The notes: generated by a model not told the origin, from the sequence alone. A stretch of DNA of 20,607 bases from Candidatus Saccharibacteria bacterium CG_4_10_14_0_2_um_filter_52_9 (GCA_002792275.1 PFOA01000083.1:1-20607), one strand, 5' to 3'; numbered from the stretch's first letter, positions 1 to 8,470 are shown. Numbers and translations are program-made.

Positions 1-957
1 AAAACCAATCTGTTGGAGGCCGTGTTGGTGCTGGCGCGCGGCGGCTCCTACCGCGCCAAAGACGCTGAACTGGTACGTTTTAATAAGCCCTGGGCCCGTC
101 TGGACGCCCATAGCCAGCTTAGCGGCCAGCGAACAGTCAAGCTTGTGAACGATCCCCTGCCCACCAAAACCTACGAGCTGGGAGGACAGGCCTATAAGCG
201 GCTGACCATAACCCATTCTTTGCCGGTGGTACTATTTGAGCCAAATCACCTGCGGCTTTTATCGGGCGGCCCGGAAGCCCGCCGCGACTACTTGGATGAC
301 TTGCTGGAGCAGACTACGCCCGGCTACGGCACCGTTCGACGGCAATACAAACGGGCTTTGGCCCAACGTAACGCCCTACTGAAACAGCCCGGCCCGCCCA
401 GCCATTCTTCGGCCTTCCCTTGGGATGTACGCCTTAGTCAGCTGGCCGGCCAGATTGTGCGCGCCCGCCAGCAACTTACCGAGGAAATCAACCAGGAGCT
501 GAGCAAGTTATACAAAAAACTGTCTAAGGCTAAAACGGTGGTTACAATCACCTATGCCAGCCGCTGGCCGGTAGATAGCTACGAAACCCAGCTGCTAAAA
601 CGCTTTGAAACCGGCTGGCACGATGACCGCCAGCGCGGCTTTACCAGCAGCGGCCCGCACCGCGAAGACTTCACCATGTTTTTTGACGGTCACCCGGCCG
701 CCCAAACCGCCTCCCGCGGCGAAGTCCGCACCGCCGTACTGGCCCTGAAAATAATCGAACTCAAAATCATCGAAGCCGCCCGCGGCACTTCCCCTTTGTT
801 GCTATTGGACGACGTCTTCAGCGAACTCGACGGCCGCCGCCGCCACGCCCTAACCGACTACCTGGCGCCCTACCAAACCTTTATAACCACCACCGACGCC
901 GACCTGGTAGCAAAAAACTTTACCCAGGAAGCCAATATCATACCCCTAGCTCCTTAA
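1..957 (+). CDS. recF: DNA replication and repair protein RecF, 5' end missing (window edge)
   Basis: The reading frame is open from base 1, so the gene starts outside the window; 318 residues remain against about 360-380 for the family. The first visible residues, KTNLLEAVLVLARGGSYR, are the end of the Walker A loop and the following helix of RecF (family pattern GxNGxGKTNLLEA). Further marks are the PEARRDYLDDLL segment (about residues 91-102), the SSGPHREDF motif (about 216-224), the ABC-type signature region ASRGEVRTAVLALK (about 237-250) and the Walker B/D-loop LLLLDDVFSELD (about 266-277). RecF is a cytoplasmic SMC-like ATPase that helps load RecA at single-strand gaps through RecFOR. 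It is the only plus-strand gene left of the secretion block and is convergent with it. It looks like an ordinary housekeeping gene, which suggests the locus is chromosomal. The assignment is firm. Confidence 0.95.
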   Translation, partial: KTNLLEAVLVLARGGSYRAKDAELVRFNKPWARLDAHSQLSGQRTVKLVNDPLPTKTYELGGQAYKRLTITHSLPVVLFEPNHLRLLSGGPEARRDYLDDLLEQTTPGYGTVRRQYKRALAQRNALLKQPGPPSHSSAFPWDVRLSQLAGQIVRARQQLTEEINQELSKLYKKLSKAKTVVTITYASRWPVDSYETQLLKRFETGWHDDRQRGFTSSGPHREDFTMFFDGHPAAQTASRGEVRTAVLALKIIELKIIEAARGTSPLLLLDDVFSELDGRRRHALTDYLAPYQTFITTTDADLVAKNFTQEANIIPLAP

Positions 958-985
958 GAATAACTAACAGCGCCCGGTTATTCTT
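956..985. terminator. Candidate bidirectional terminator between convergent genes
   Basis: A perfect 9-bp inverted repeat, AAGAATAAC (956-964) and GTTATTCTT (977-985), encloses a 12-nt loop. The recF stop (955-957) overlaps the left arm and the stop of the minus-strand PEGA/propeller gene (978-980) lies in the right arm, so the hairpin would form in both transcripts. The 3' arm is U-rich, but no clean U-tract follows and the stem is AT-rich. Terminator function is therefore an inference from position and symmetry. Confidence 0.45.
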
Positions 986-2408
986 CAGGAGACAACTGCA
1001 TGAAACTGGTGCTCATAAGATCGGTATCAATACCGTAGGGGGCGAAGACAGTTCTAATCGCCGAGGGACAGGTTTGGTTTGGATCAACTGAATCCCTGCC
1101 AATGATTGTTGGCCGGCTAAAATTGACAAAGCTTAGTGAGCAAGATTGCGAAGTGTCGGGTAGAAAGACGGGCAACTGATATACATAATCCGGTACCTTT
1201 TGATTATGCAAACCCAGGCGGTATAAGCCTTCGCCATCCTCACTACCAGATTTCGAAACCGTTAAATACAGAGATGCCCCATCCGAGCTAGTCGCTACGT
1301 CGGACAGAGTGCTGTCTTGAGCCAGGCTTGCTACAAGCTGCGAGGTTTGGGCGCGGACATCCAGGGACCAGAGCTGTTCGCCCGCGCTAAAGTACAAGGT
1401 ATTCCCTGACCATGCCAAACCGTTGATTACTAAGGAAGGAAGCGCCGAAGCCTTATGAAGCGAGCTATCAAACACCTGTCCGCCTAAGTCATCGCTCAAA
1501 GACACGATATATTTACCATCTGGCGACCAGTCCACAAAGCCTGATTCCGCGTCGCCTCTTGCCAGTACTTTACCAGCTGAGTTTACGACAGTCAGTCTTG
1601 CCTCCTTGCCCTTGCCTTCTATGTCACCGGGGGCTTCAAGAACGGCAACACGGTCCTGCCAGGACGCCAGAGACGGGGCCGGCACATTTGCCGTATAAAT
1701 TTTTTTGAAGCTTTGTGGCGATGTGCCTACGTATATGTCCGCACCATGAGTTACAAATATGTGGCCATCAGCCGAAATAGCAAACAAGACCGACTTGCCA
1801 TCACTCAAAGCAAAGGGTAGCGACAGGGGGCTGATTGTACTGGATCCTATAACATATAAATTACCATCGCTGCCACGCCCAATCCCAACCTGTGTTGACG
1901 CCCAGCGTACAGTCTCAAAATAATGCGAACTATCCAGGGGTCTTGGAGTGTTTGAAGCGTCAAGAACATAAATGTTTTTGGTCAGGCTATCCAGATACCT
2001 TACGGAACCGGTGTCGGCAACTATGCTCGTCACGGCGGCAGGGAGCACGGGCTCAAGGTTTTTGGGTGCTGTCGCCCTGAGGTCTTGGTGTTGGGTTTGT
2101 CTGGCGGTAATATGGATTGCCTTGCTGGTGGCGAAGGCTTTACTGGCAACCTTGATCAAATAATCTCCGGCTGGCAATCTGGCTGAAAGCGTATTGCCCG
2201 TAGCTTGAGACACCGGCTGGTTAATATTTTCCTCACCGAGCTTATACACGCTAATAACCGCTTCAGACCCATTTGTCGTTACTACGAGGCGGCCAGTGAG
2301 GAGTTGCCGGAAACCCAGCCAGGCTACGAGCACTATCAATAAACCGATGCCTACAAAAACAATCCGTTTACGCATGGTTTCATTGTCCCGCAGAGTATCA
2401 AATGCCAC
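978..2408 (-). CDS. Membrane-anchored PEGA-domain beta-propeller protein
   Basis: The 476-aa protein has a basic start, one membrane segment (about residues 16-37) and no clear cleavage site, so it is probably N-terminally anchored with the rest outside. Residues about 40-112 (GRLVVTTNGSEAVISVYKLG, then a LPAGDYLIKV turn) resemble a PEGA domain, a small beta-sandwich of surface proteins. Residues about 125-420 contain repeated short beta blades such as VDWSPDGKYIVSLSDD, typical of WD40/TolB-like propellers. The C-terminal region has two cysteines that could pair. The GTG start at 2408 is supported by AGGAGG at 2415-2420, 6 nt upstream. It is the last gene of the minus-strand block, 18 nt after the multidomain cell-wall enzyme, so probably co-transcribed. 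A binding or scaffold role at the cell surface is inferred; no catalytic residues are recognisable. Confidence 0.75.
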   Translation of the reverse strand: MAFDTLRDNETMRKRIVFVGIGLLIVLVAWLGFRQLLTGRLVVTTNGSEAVISVYKLGEENINQPVSQATGNTLSARLPAGDYLIKVASKAFATSKAIHITARQTQHQDLRATAPKNLEPVLPAAVTSIVADTGSVRYLDSLTKNIYVLDASNTPRPLDSSHYFETVRWASTQVGIGRGSDGNLYVIGSSTISPLSLPFALSDGKSVLFAISADGHIFVTHGADIYVGTSPQSFKKIYTANVPAPSLASWQDRVAVLEAPGDIEGKGKEARLTVVNSAGKVLARGDAESGFVDWSPDGKYIVSLSDDLGGQVFDSSLHKASALPSLVINGLAWSGNTLYFSAGEQLWSLDVRAQTSQLVASLAQDSTLSDVATSSDGASLYLTVSKSGSEDGEGLYRLGLHNQKVPDYVYQLPVFLPDTSQSCSLSFVNFSRPTIIGRDSVDPNQTCPSAIRTVFAPYGIDTDLMSTSFMQLSPEE

Positions 2409-2414
2409 AATAGC

Positions 2415-2420
2415 CCTCCT
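2415..2420 (-). promoter_or_regulatory. Shine-Dalgarno AGGAGG fixing a GTG start
   Basis: On the minus strand AGGAGG lies 6 nt before the GTG at 2408. It decides for this GTG over the internal ATG eleven codons downstream (before RKRIVF). It is one of the strongest ribosome binding sites in the window; several other genes here lack a clear one. Confidence 0.8.
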
Positions 2421-2426
2421 TAATCC

Positions 2427-5357
2427 TTACCATCTCGGCCAATCGTCGGGGATGGTGCCGATCTTTTGGGCGCCAGCCTGCTTAGTGCCGCCCTTCTCGC
2501 CAAGCTTTTCTATAAGCTGAGAGAAATTTTCGCCATAAGCTGTGTAATAGGCAGAGCTATCATGGCCACGCCATTCAACATGAGCCGCCGCCGAGGTGCT
2601 GGTTTTGTCGGCGGCCCAGCCGCTTTCGCTCCAAGCAGATGTCAATCCGTCAAGGTCACATATCTTGGTATCGGCCGTGACTTTATCGCCTACCTTAACC
2701 GTAGGCACGCAGTTTTCAGCGAAGAACACGGTTTTACCGGCGGCTGGTCCGTCCGACAGCGTATAACTGACCCAGCCTCCGCCACCATTAACGCCCCACC
2801 CGGGCCACCCCGAGCCGCCGTTGCGCCCATAAACAACGTTAACCGTGCCATTACCTAGTGCATATATAGGTCCCTTGCCGGCGTAATCCAGGCCCATGTC
2901 GATGCGCAGAGGTGTTTTCTGCTGCAGGTCACGGTATGGGTTTTTGTAGCCACCAACACCAGCAACTCCGGTTGTGCCACAGCCGGTCGATGAAGAAGCA
3001 GATGAGGAGGCTGTTATGACAGACCCACTGCTTACGCTGCCGGCATCTTGAAGCAGTTTTCTGGCGTTGGCTTGCCTTTGGGGTATGAGCATATGCCTAG
3101 AAACTTCATAAGTTGCTTCAAAGTTATAAACAGCGTCATCAATATTTGTTTCGGTCTTCAGCTTCGCCAGAGTCGCTTTGTAGCCATGAGTCAGCTCCTC
3201 CCACATGAAGTCCAGCTGCGTGGCGAAGTCATTCTCGTCGGTACTCTTAGCGGCGGCGAAAGCTTGTAGGGCCGGCCGGCGGTTACTGTAAGGCGGGTTG
3301 GTCCACTGTGCGATGCCGTGAGCGCCGATGCTGTTGGTGATACTGGCGTCAAGCTCGTGGCCCGATTCCTCCATGATTGTACCGACAATCGCCGCGGCCT
3401 GAAACGGTGTTAGCCCGTGTTGCTGCACAAAGTAATTGAAGGCTTGCTCAACATGGCCACTACCAGCCAGGGCGGTTGCCGAAACGTTTTGGCAGGCACA
3501 GGTCACACTGGTGGTCGTACGAGTCTGGCCGCTGTTCCTGAGTTTCATGACCCGGCTGACCGAACTGTCAACCTGGCTCTTAGTGATGGTGTCGTTATGG
3601 ACGGCCTCGGTGACAGCGTTTATTACGCCGGCCACCTGCTCTTCGCTTGTGCCGTTGAACAGGGGCATGTCGGCACCCGACTTGATAGCCTCCACCACGG
3701 CCTGGGCGATGCCACGCGAACCTAGGGACGCGGCTCCCAGGTCATCGGTGACGATGACACCGTCAAAACCATACTTATCGCGCAACAGGGCGTAGGCGGC
3801 TTTGCTCATAGTGGCCGGTTCGCCACCGGTCAGGTCGGGCACCTTCTGGTTGCCCATCATGACCATGGATTTCGGCGTAGCCTTCAGCAGGGGCTTGTAG
3901 GGCTTGAGGTCCTTGCCTTCAAGGTCGGCGAGCGATGGTGAGGTGGCTGGTCCCGTGTCAGTGTTACCACCGGTGCTACCGGTAGCATAGCCCAAGCCAG
4001 GGAAGTGTTTAAAAGTGGGTATAACGTTCGCCTCAGCCAGCCCTTCGGCAAAAGCGCCCGCCTTGCTTTCCACGGTTTCGGGGCTGCTCGAAAAAGACCT
4101 GTCGCTTGTGGAGACGGCGGTATTTTTGCCGTTATCCAGGTCAAGCACCGGGGCGAAGTTGACGTCAAAGCCCAGTCCCGACATTTTTTTACCCATATCG
4201 ACAGCTTTTTCTTTAACGGCGCGAGTCGATAATTTGCCCAGTTCCTTAGCGCTTGGATATGAGCCGATAGCGTCTTTGAGTCTTTGGACCTGGCCGCCTT
4301 CTTCGTCAACCGCCATTAGCGGTGGCAACTTCCCGGCGGTCTTTATGGATTCAATTGCCCCCTTTTCATAGGTAGCGCCCGTGTTCAATAAAAAGCCGCC
4401 GATGTTGTACTTCTTTTCCAGGCTGGCAGCCATGCTATTGTCGGTAACGCCCACGAACAGTAGCTGGCCAATCTTATCTTTTAAGGTAAATTCAGCCGGC
4501 ACGGTAAGGGTTGGCTGGGTACCGGTTGAGGTAGTGCCGCCAGTAGTACTGGGACCGCCGGAACCAGTAACCGTTTCATAGACAAGATTTACCAACACGT
4601 TTTTATCCTTTTGGTCGTAGGGGTGTACTCCCTCCCCAAAATGATGCCAGTCGGCTTTGTCCTTCGCTTCGTTATACCAGTCAATTACTGTGGCGTCGCT
4701 GCCCACACCTTCCTCTATCGCCTTATTAGTAGCCCTGGATAGAGCCTGGGCTTGCTGGGCGCTGATCCTGCCATAGCCGTCAAAACTGACCATGGTGTTG
4801 ACCCAGTACACCGGCGCCCCATCTTTTTTATTGGCCTTGATTACGGCCATTGCCTTCTGGACACGGTCTTTGTTATCTGGCTGGTTATAGCTGTTGGTGC
4901 CCAGGGCAATAACAATGGCGTTGGCATTACGAAGCTTGTCCTTATCTTGCTCAAGCTGATGCACCCCATCCGGAAGGTTGGCTCCAGCGCCGCCGACTAT
5001 TTGTCGGCCACGCAGGCCTTCAACTGTTGTTTGCCAGCCGTCTTTGGCGGCAAATTTTTTCTCATAAGTGTCTTTCGCAAGCGCGGTTATGGAATCGCCC
5101 ATAATATAAATTGGTCCCGGCGCCACAGAGCCGGCAGTTGGAGTGGTTGTAGTGGTAGGGGTGCCGCAGGCATCAATGTCGAAGTAGTTAATATTTTCAT
5201 TAAAGAGCTGGCGCTGAGCCGGTGACAGGCCGACAGCGCTCATCACGGCGGTGCCTTGAGCAAAGATAAAAACAGCCAGGGCCAATAAAACTTTAAATCG
5301 GGAAAGTGCTTTGTGCGAGAGAAGAGTCTTTACGGGCTTCACATTAATACCCGACAT
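2427..5357 (-). CDS. Exported multidomain cell-wall enzyme: SGNH hydrolase, GH3, phage-tail-lysozyme-like and degenerate M23 domains
   Basis: I place the start at the ATG at 5357 (976 aa), just before a basic stretch and a hydrophobic export segment (about residues 22-43). The frame is open to an ATG at 5477, but those 40 residues are not signal-like and lie inside the upstream gene. Four modules are separated by Thr/Ser/Gly-rich linkers. (1) About 80-265, SGNH/GDSL-like: GDSIT (Ser about 89), ALGTN, and GVHP near the end. (2) About 290-607, glycoside hydrolase family 3, NagZ-like: AVDEEGG, KHFPGLG, and VTDDL with the expected Asp nucleophile about 538. (3) About 630-772, phage-tail-lysozyme-like: AAAIVGTIMEESGHELD and GAHGIAQW. 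(4) About 800-952, M23/LytM-like fold: MGLDYAGKGPIYALGNGTV and a late AHVEW, with metal-ligand positions that look altered. It overlaps the upstream M15 gene by 14 nt, suggesting coupled translation. A VirB1-like or host-wall-directed lytic role is inferred; the actual activity of each module is untested. Confidence 0.8.
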   Translation of the reverse strand: MSGINVKPVKTLLSHKALSRFKVLLALAVFIFAQGTAVMSAVGLSPAQRQLFNENINYFDIDACGTPTTTTTPTAGSVAPGPIYIMGDSITALAKDTYEKKFAAKDGWQTTVEGLRGRQIVGGAGANLPDGVHQLEQDKDKLRNANAIVIALGTNSYNQPDNKDRVQKAMAVIKANKKDGAPVYWVNTMVSFDGYGRISAQQAQALSRATNKAIEEGVGSDATVIDWYNEAKDKADWHHFGEGVHPYDQKDKNVLVNLVYETVTGSGGPSTTGGTTSTGTQPTLTVPAEFTLKDKIGQLLFVGVTDNSMAASLEKKYNIGGFLLNTGATYEKGAIESIKTAGKLPPLMAVDEEGGQVQRLKDAIGSYPSAKELGKLSTRAVKEKAVDMGKKMSGLGFDVNFAPVLDLDNGKNTAVSTSDRSFSSSPETVESKAGAFAEGLAEANVIPTFKHFPGLGYATGSTGGNTDTGPATSPSLADLEGKDLKPYKPLLKATPKSMVMMGNQKVPDLTGGEPATMSKAAYALLRDKYGFDGVIVTDDLGAASLGSRGIAQAVVEAIKSGADMPLFNGTSEEQVAGVINAVTEAVHNDTITKSQVDSSVSRVMKLRNSGQTRTTTSVTCACQNVSATALAGSGHVEQAFNYFVQQHGLTPFQAAAIVGTIMEESGHELDASITNSIGAHGIAQWTNPPYSNRRPALQAFAAAKSTDENDFATQLDFMWEELTHGYKATLAKLKTETNIDDAVYNFEATYEVSRHMLIPQRQANARKLLQDAGSVSSGSVITASSSASSSTGCGTTGVAGVGGYKNPYRDLQQKTPLRIDMGLDYAGKGPIYALGNGTVNVVYGRNGGSGWPGWGVNGGGGWVSYTLSDGPAAGKTVFFAENCVPTVKVGDKVTADTKICDLDGLTSAWSESGWAADKTSTSAAAHVEWRGHDSSAYYTAYGENFSQLIEKLGEKGGTKQAGAQKIGTIPDDWPRW

Positions 5358-8300
5358 GAATGTGGTTACGGTGGGCTGGGTTATCACCTGCGAAAGCGGC
5401 CGCGGCAGCCGATCCGGTAGACGAGCCGTTAATTTCAAGGGCCGTAAAAGCGCCGTCATGCTGATTGGCGTAGCCATCCGTAATTAGTTGTCGCGGGCGC
5501 AACTCACCCTGTAAACCACTTAGGAATTTAGCCATCTTCAAGGTGGGCTCACGCCCATCCGGCGAGTCAACTCTTACTCCGTTCACAGAAGCAATGTCCA
5601 TAGCCTTGCCGCCAGAGTGCCCATTTGGACCATCGTCATGGTGGTTGCTGCAAAGTGCAGATATACGAATAGTGAAATTGCCGGCGTCAACTACATACAA
5701 GATAAGCTTCAATACTTTAGGGTCAAGAGTCTTTGTATATTTACAGCCCTGGCCTACTGCCAAGTCTTGGCCGTTCGCAACGCTTTGGATATCAGCACAG
5801 GTACCGTCGTCACACGTAACTTTGCCCGCGTCCTTAAGACTAAGTATTTTTTTAGCCAATTCTTTACCCGACCCGCTGGCCACTGTACCGCCTGTAGAGG
5901 AGTCAGAGCTGGAAGTAGCGTCTGGTGTGCTTGCGTTCCCCCCAGAAGTGCCGCTTGAGTAGCCGACGTCTTTGCAGGCTTGGTCGTCACCATCGTAACA
6001 GGCGGCCGCTTTCATGGTGCTGGTGTCGAAGACAAATAAAATCATCCGTTTCCAATTACTGTTACTGTTGCCTGTATCACCGCAGTTTGCGCTCGCGTAT
6101 TCGTCGCTGTTGGGATTAACAGGCTCAGTCGGTGTAGCATCCCACTCGCCGGAATCTTTGTTAACATCTACGCCGAAACAGGTTTTGGCTTTGGAAATAG
6201 GGTCACAAGAACTATCTGTCGTACCATCACTATTGGTGCATGACGCGTCCAACACCTTAGCGACCTGGTCGGCGTTATCATAGGGGTTTTCCATATTACT
6301 ATCGTTCATGACTTCTGAGGGGATTCCTACCTTACTAAAACCCCAGTTATACGGCTTGTTGGCGGCATGAGCTTTAGGAATAAATGCCGAAAATGCATGG
6401 GGCAACATACTGCCTATATTCATAAAACCGTTAGTTAAGCTGGCAACATTCTGCGCAAGGTTCGGATTTATGGAATCAGCCAGTCTGCCAGTCAGCGATC
6501 TATAATCCTTGGCGTCAAACATTCTGGCAAAGAAGCTTTCAGATCTAAATTTTTGCTGGCTGGCCAGCTCTTCCTGTCTATCTAGCAACGCTGTATCTGA
6601 ATTGCTTAACGGCACCCCGCCGGAAGCGCGGGCGCCAGTGTTAGCTGTTTCCCTTGCCCCGTAAGCGAGTAAATTTCCCCCCAGCGGTCCGCTCAGTACA
6701 TCAGGGACAATGGCTTTATCAGAAAGAAGGTTGGTGAATGCATGCTGTAAAGCATATAATGCCCCGGCAACAGCAACTTGTTTAGCCGTTATATAACTTA
6801 TTTCAGCCGCTACACTTAAACCACCAGACGGTAAGGCTGCAACAGCTGATGACAACAATTGGCCTACGCCAATTGCAAGCCCCACTGCTATTCCAATCTT
6901 ACTACAAGCCGCTGCGCCAATATCTACACCGGCAAGCTTAGGTGAACCTACTGTATCCTTAATACTTTGAGCAGTAGTATTATTAGAAAAAGCCTGCTGA
7001 AAATCAGCCGGCAGGTCTTTACCGGTTTGTGGCATTCCGGCTGTCGCCTGCAGGGCTTTGCTTTGCCAAATAGTTTTGCCGTCCTTGTCTTTGAAATTAT
7101 CAACTACACCACCAGCTTGCTCCGCGCTGATGTCCTGCCCGGACTTCACTTGCTCACCGACAGCTATTTTATCTGTGGCTTGAGCAACTGTTGGGAGCAC
7201 TATGGCCGCTCTGTTGACTTTTACAACATCATCAGCGACGGATCTTACAATACACAGCATAGCTTGTCCTACCAAGGCACTACCTACTAGCGTCTTCGTA
7301 TTGCTTTTGAGTTTATCTTTTAGGGAAGCTACATCTGGGGCAGCTTTATCTTTGATAGCTTGTTGCTCGGCTTCTTGCCGGGCTTTTTCATCTGCTTCGG
7401 CTTTTTTCTCAACTTTAACGGCTGCTTGGTCTTGCGCTATAGCCTTAAACCGTTTTATTGGGTGAAACAAAGATGGCTGCTCAAGAAATTGAGCCATAAC
7501 TCTAAACTTAACCCCGCTAAGTATTTTGCCGTTTTCCAAAAAGCTTAAGGCGCCCTTTGATACTGCTCTGGAAAAGCTAATGCTCGTCCCGCGTACTTTA
7601 ATTTCGAATATATATTTGCCTTTACCGCCGCCGGTAGTTTTAAAATCATCTACCTTGATATTTTCGGGAAATTTGTCGGCCAGAAACGCTTTAGACTCTG
7701 CCTCAGACATATTCTTTAGTTCGGGGTATTTCTTTGACAGTTCTTCTGTTTTTATAGATACGCTTTTGACGTGATCCAGTCCATCCCTTTGGAACTCAAC
7801 GCCGATATCTTTTAGCTGGTCGATAGTCCGGCCGAAAGTTACACTGCCGAGTTTGCCAACGCGTGTTTCACCAAGACTACCAGACCTAGCATAACGAAAA
7901 AGCTTGCCTAGTCGGTTGCTCGAATCTTCATTTGAGCTGTGAAAATTTTTCTGTAAGATCTCTGACAAGTGAATTAGTTGCAGCGGGCCGGAGGAAATTG
8001 AGAAGAAACTGAAGGCTACTCCTACCAAAGTGGAACTGCCTACACCAATAATCGTTTGGCGCTTGGTCAGCCTGAATCTGCGGCGACCGCCTCCGGTTGA
8101 GCTGGTGTTGCCGGTATAGCCCTTGCCTAAGCGGTCATCATCACCAGCTGTTTCCTCGGCATCTTTGATCTGACTGGGGCTGTCACCACCGGAATTGTAG
8201 AGCCCCTTTTTGCCTCCCGTGCCAGAGGTCGCTCCACCGTCACCGCGGCCGTTGGTGCTGGTTTTGTCACTGGCACTCCATGACTTGCCGGCGGCCGTGC

Positions 8301-8409
8301 TGCTGCTTGGGCTCTGGCCCTCTAGGGCACGCAAATCGGGCCGGGTTACGGACTGCCCGGAGCTGTCGTCGTCATAGACGGGACCTTTGTGTTTTGCCGG
8401 TTCTGCCAT
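5344..8409 (-). CDS. Large membrane protein with C-terminal M15-like metallopeptidase domain
   Basis: This 1021-aa protein starts with a hydrophilic Gly/Ser/Thr-rich, probably disordered region (1-110), followed by a basic patch and a membrane segment (about 117-139). A charged, coiled-coil-prone stretch rich in Lys, Glu and Ala runs from about 325 to 370. Further hydrophobic segments lie at about 497-528 and 535-556. The C-terminal third (from about 680) contains ten cysteines and ends in a domain with HSGGKAMDI (His931, Asp938) and NHIHVGY (His1016, His1018). That is the H-x6-D plus late H pattern of M15 peptidases (D-Ala-D-Ala carboxypeptidase or L-Ala-D-Glu endopeptidase types). A zinc peptidase cutting peptidoglycan stem peptides outside the membrane is therefore likely. 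The gene lies 41 nt after virB4 and overlaps the next cell-wall enzyme by 14 nt. I do not recognise the middle region; it may be a docking or channel-associated part. Confidence 0.7.
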   Translation of the reverse strand: MAEPAKHKGPVYDDDSSGQSVTRPDLRALEGQSPSSSTAAGKSWSASDKTSTNGRGDGGATSGTGGKKGLYNSGGDSPSQIKDAEETAGDDDRLGKGYTGNTSSTGGGRRRFRLTKRQTIIGVGSSTLVGVAFSFFSISSGPLQLIHLSEILQKNFHSSNEDSSNRLGKLFRYARSGSLGETRVGKLGSVTFGRTIDQLKDIGVEFQRDGLDHVKSVSIKTEELSKKYPELKNMSEAESKAFLADKFPENIKVDDFKTTGGGKGKYIFEIKVRGTSISFSRAVSKGALSFLENGKILSGVKFRVMAQFLEQPSLFHPIKRFKAIAQDQAAVKVEKKAEADEKARQEAEQQAIKDKAAPDVASLKDKLKSNTKTLVGSALVGQAMLCIVRSVADDVVKVNRAAIVLPTVAQATDKIAVGEQVKSGQDISAEQAGGVVDNFKDKDGKTIWQSKALQATAGMPQTGKDLPADFQQAFSNNTTAQSIKDTVGSPKLAGVDIGAAACSKIGIAVGLAIGVGQLLSSAVAALPSGGLSVAAEISYITAKQVAVAGALYALQHAFTNLLSDKAIVPDVLSGPLGGNLLAYGARETANTGARASGGVPLSNSDTALLDRQEELASQQKFRSESFFARMFDAKDYRSLTGRLADSINPNLAQNVASLTNGFMNIGSMLPHAFSAFIPKAHAANKPYNWGFSKVGIPSEVMNDSNMENPYDNADQVAKVLDASCTNSDGTTDSSCDPISKAKTCFGVDVNKDSGEWDATPTEPVNPNSDEYASANCGDTGNSNSNWKRMILFVFDTSTMKAAACYDGDDQACKDVGYSSGTSGGNASTPDATSSSDSSTGGTVASGSGKELAKKILSLKDAGKVTCDDGTCADIQSVANGQDLAVGQGCKYTKTLDPKVLKLILYVVDAGNFTIRISALCSNHHDDGPNGHSGGKAMDIASVNGVRVDSPDGREPTLKMAKFLSGLQGELRPRQLITDGYANQHDGAFTALEINGSSTGSAAAAAFAGDNPAHRNHIHVGY

Positions 8410-8427
8410 ATGTTTGTATTACCCTAA

Positions 8428-8441
8428 AAACCTTATGGTTT
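8428..8441 (-). terminator. Weak terminator- or attenuator-like hairpin after virB4
   Basis: On the minus strand AAACC-ATAA-GGTTT forms a 5-bp stem with a 4-nt loop, followed by two further Us, 9 nt after the VirB4 stop. It is short and AT-rich and lies in the leader of the downstream gene, so at best it would modulate read-through. Confidence 0.25.
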
Positions 8442-8442
8442 A

Positions 8443-8470
8443 ATTATACGCTAAGGTTGCGCGCCGCCAA
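8443..8470 (-). promoter_or_regulatory. Candidate internal sigma-70-type promoter for the M15/cell-wall-enzyme genes
   Basis: A perfect TATAAT (minus strand, 8448-8443) stands in the 41-nt gap after virB4, with a partial -35 TTGGCG (8470-8465) 16 bp upstream. Transcription would begin near 8436 and give a leader of about 27 nt to the ATG at 8409. The -10 match is exact and the -35 is only 4/6. It would allow the two cell-wall enzymes and the propeller protein to be expressed apart from the motor genes. Confidence 0.45.

Noticed and set aside
3884..4309. Open frames of 100-140 codons opposite or inside the cell-wall enzyme gene (also 3436-3795, 4015-4371, 4752-5225)
   Set aside because: They lie wholly within a strongly supported gene, are low-complexity translations of its other frames, and have no recognisable domains or ribosome sites.
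5358..5477. Upstream extension of the multidomain cell-wall enzyme to an ATG at 5477
   Set aside because: The 40 extra residues lie inside the coding region of the M15-like protein, look like an out-of-frame translation and would bury the export signal; the ATG at 5357 gives a proper signal-anchor and a 14-nt overlap.
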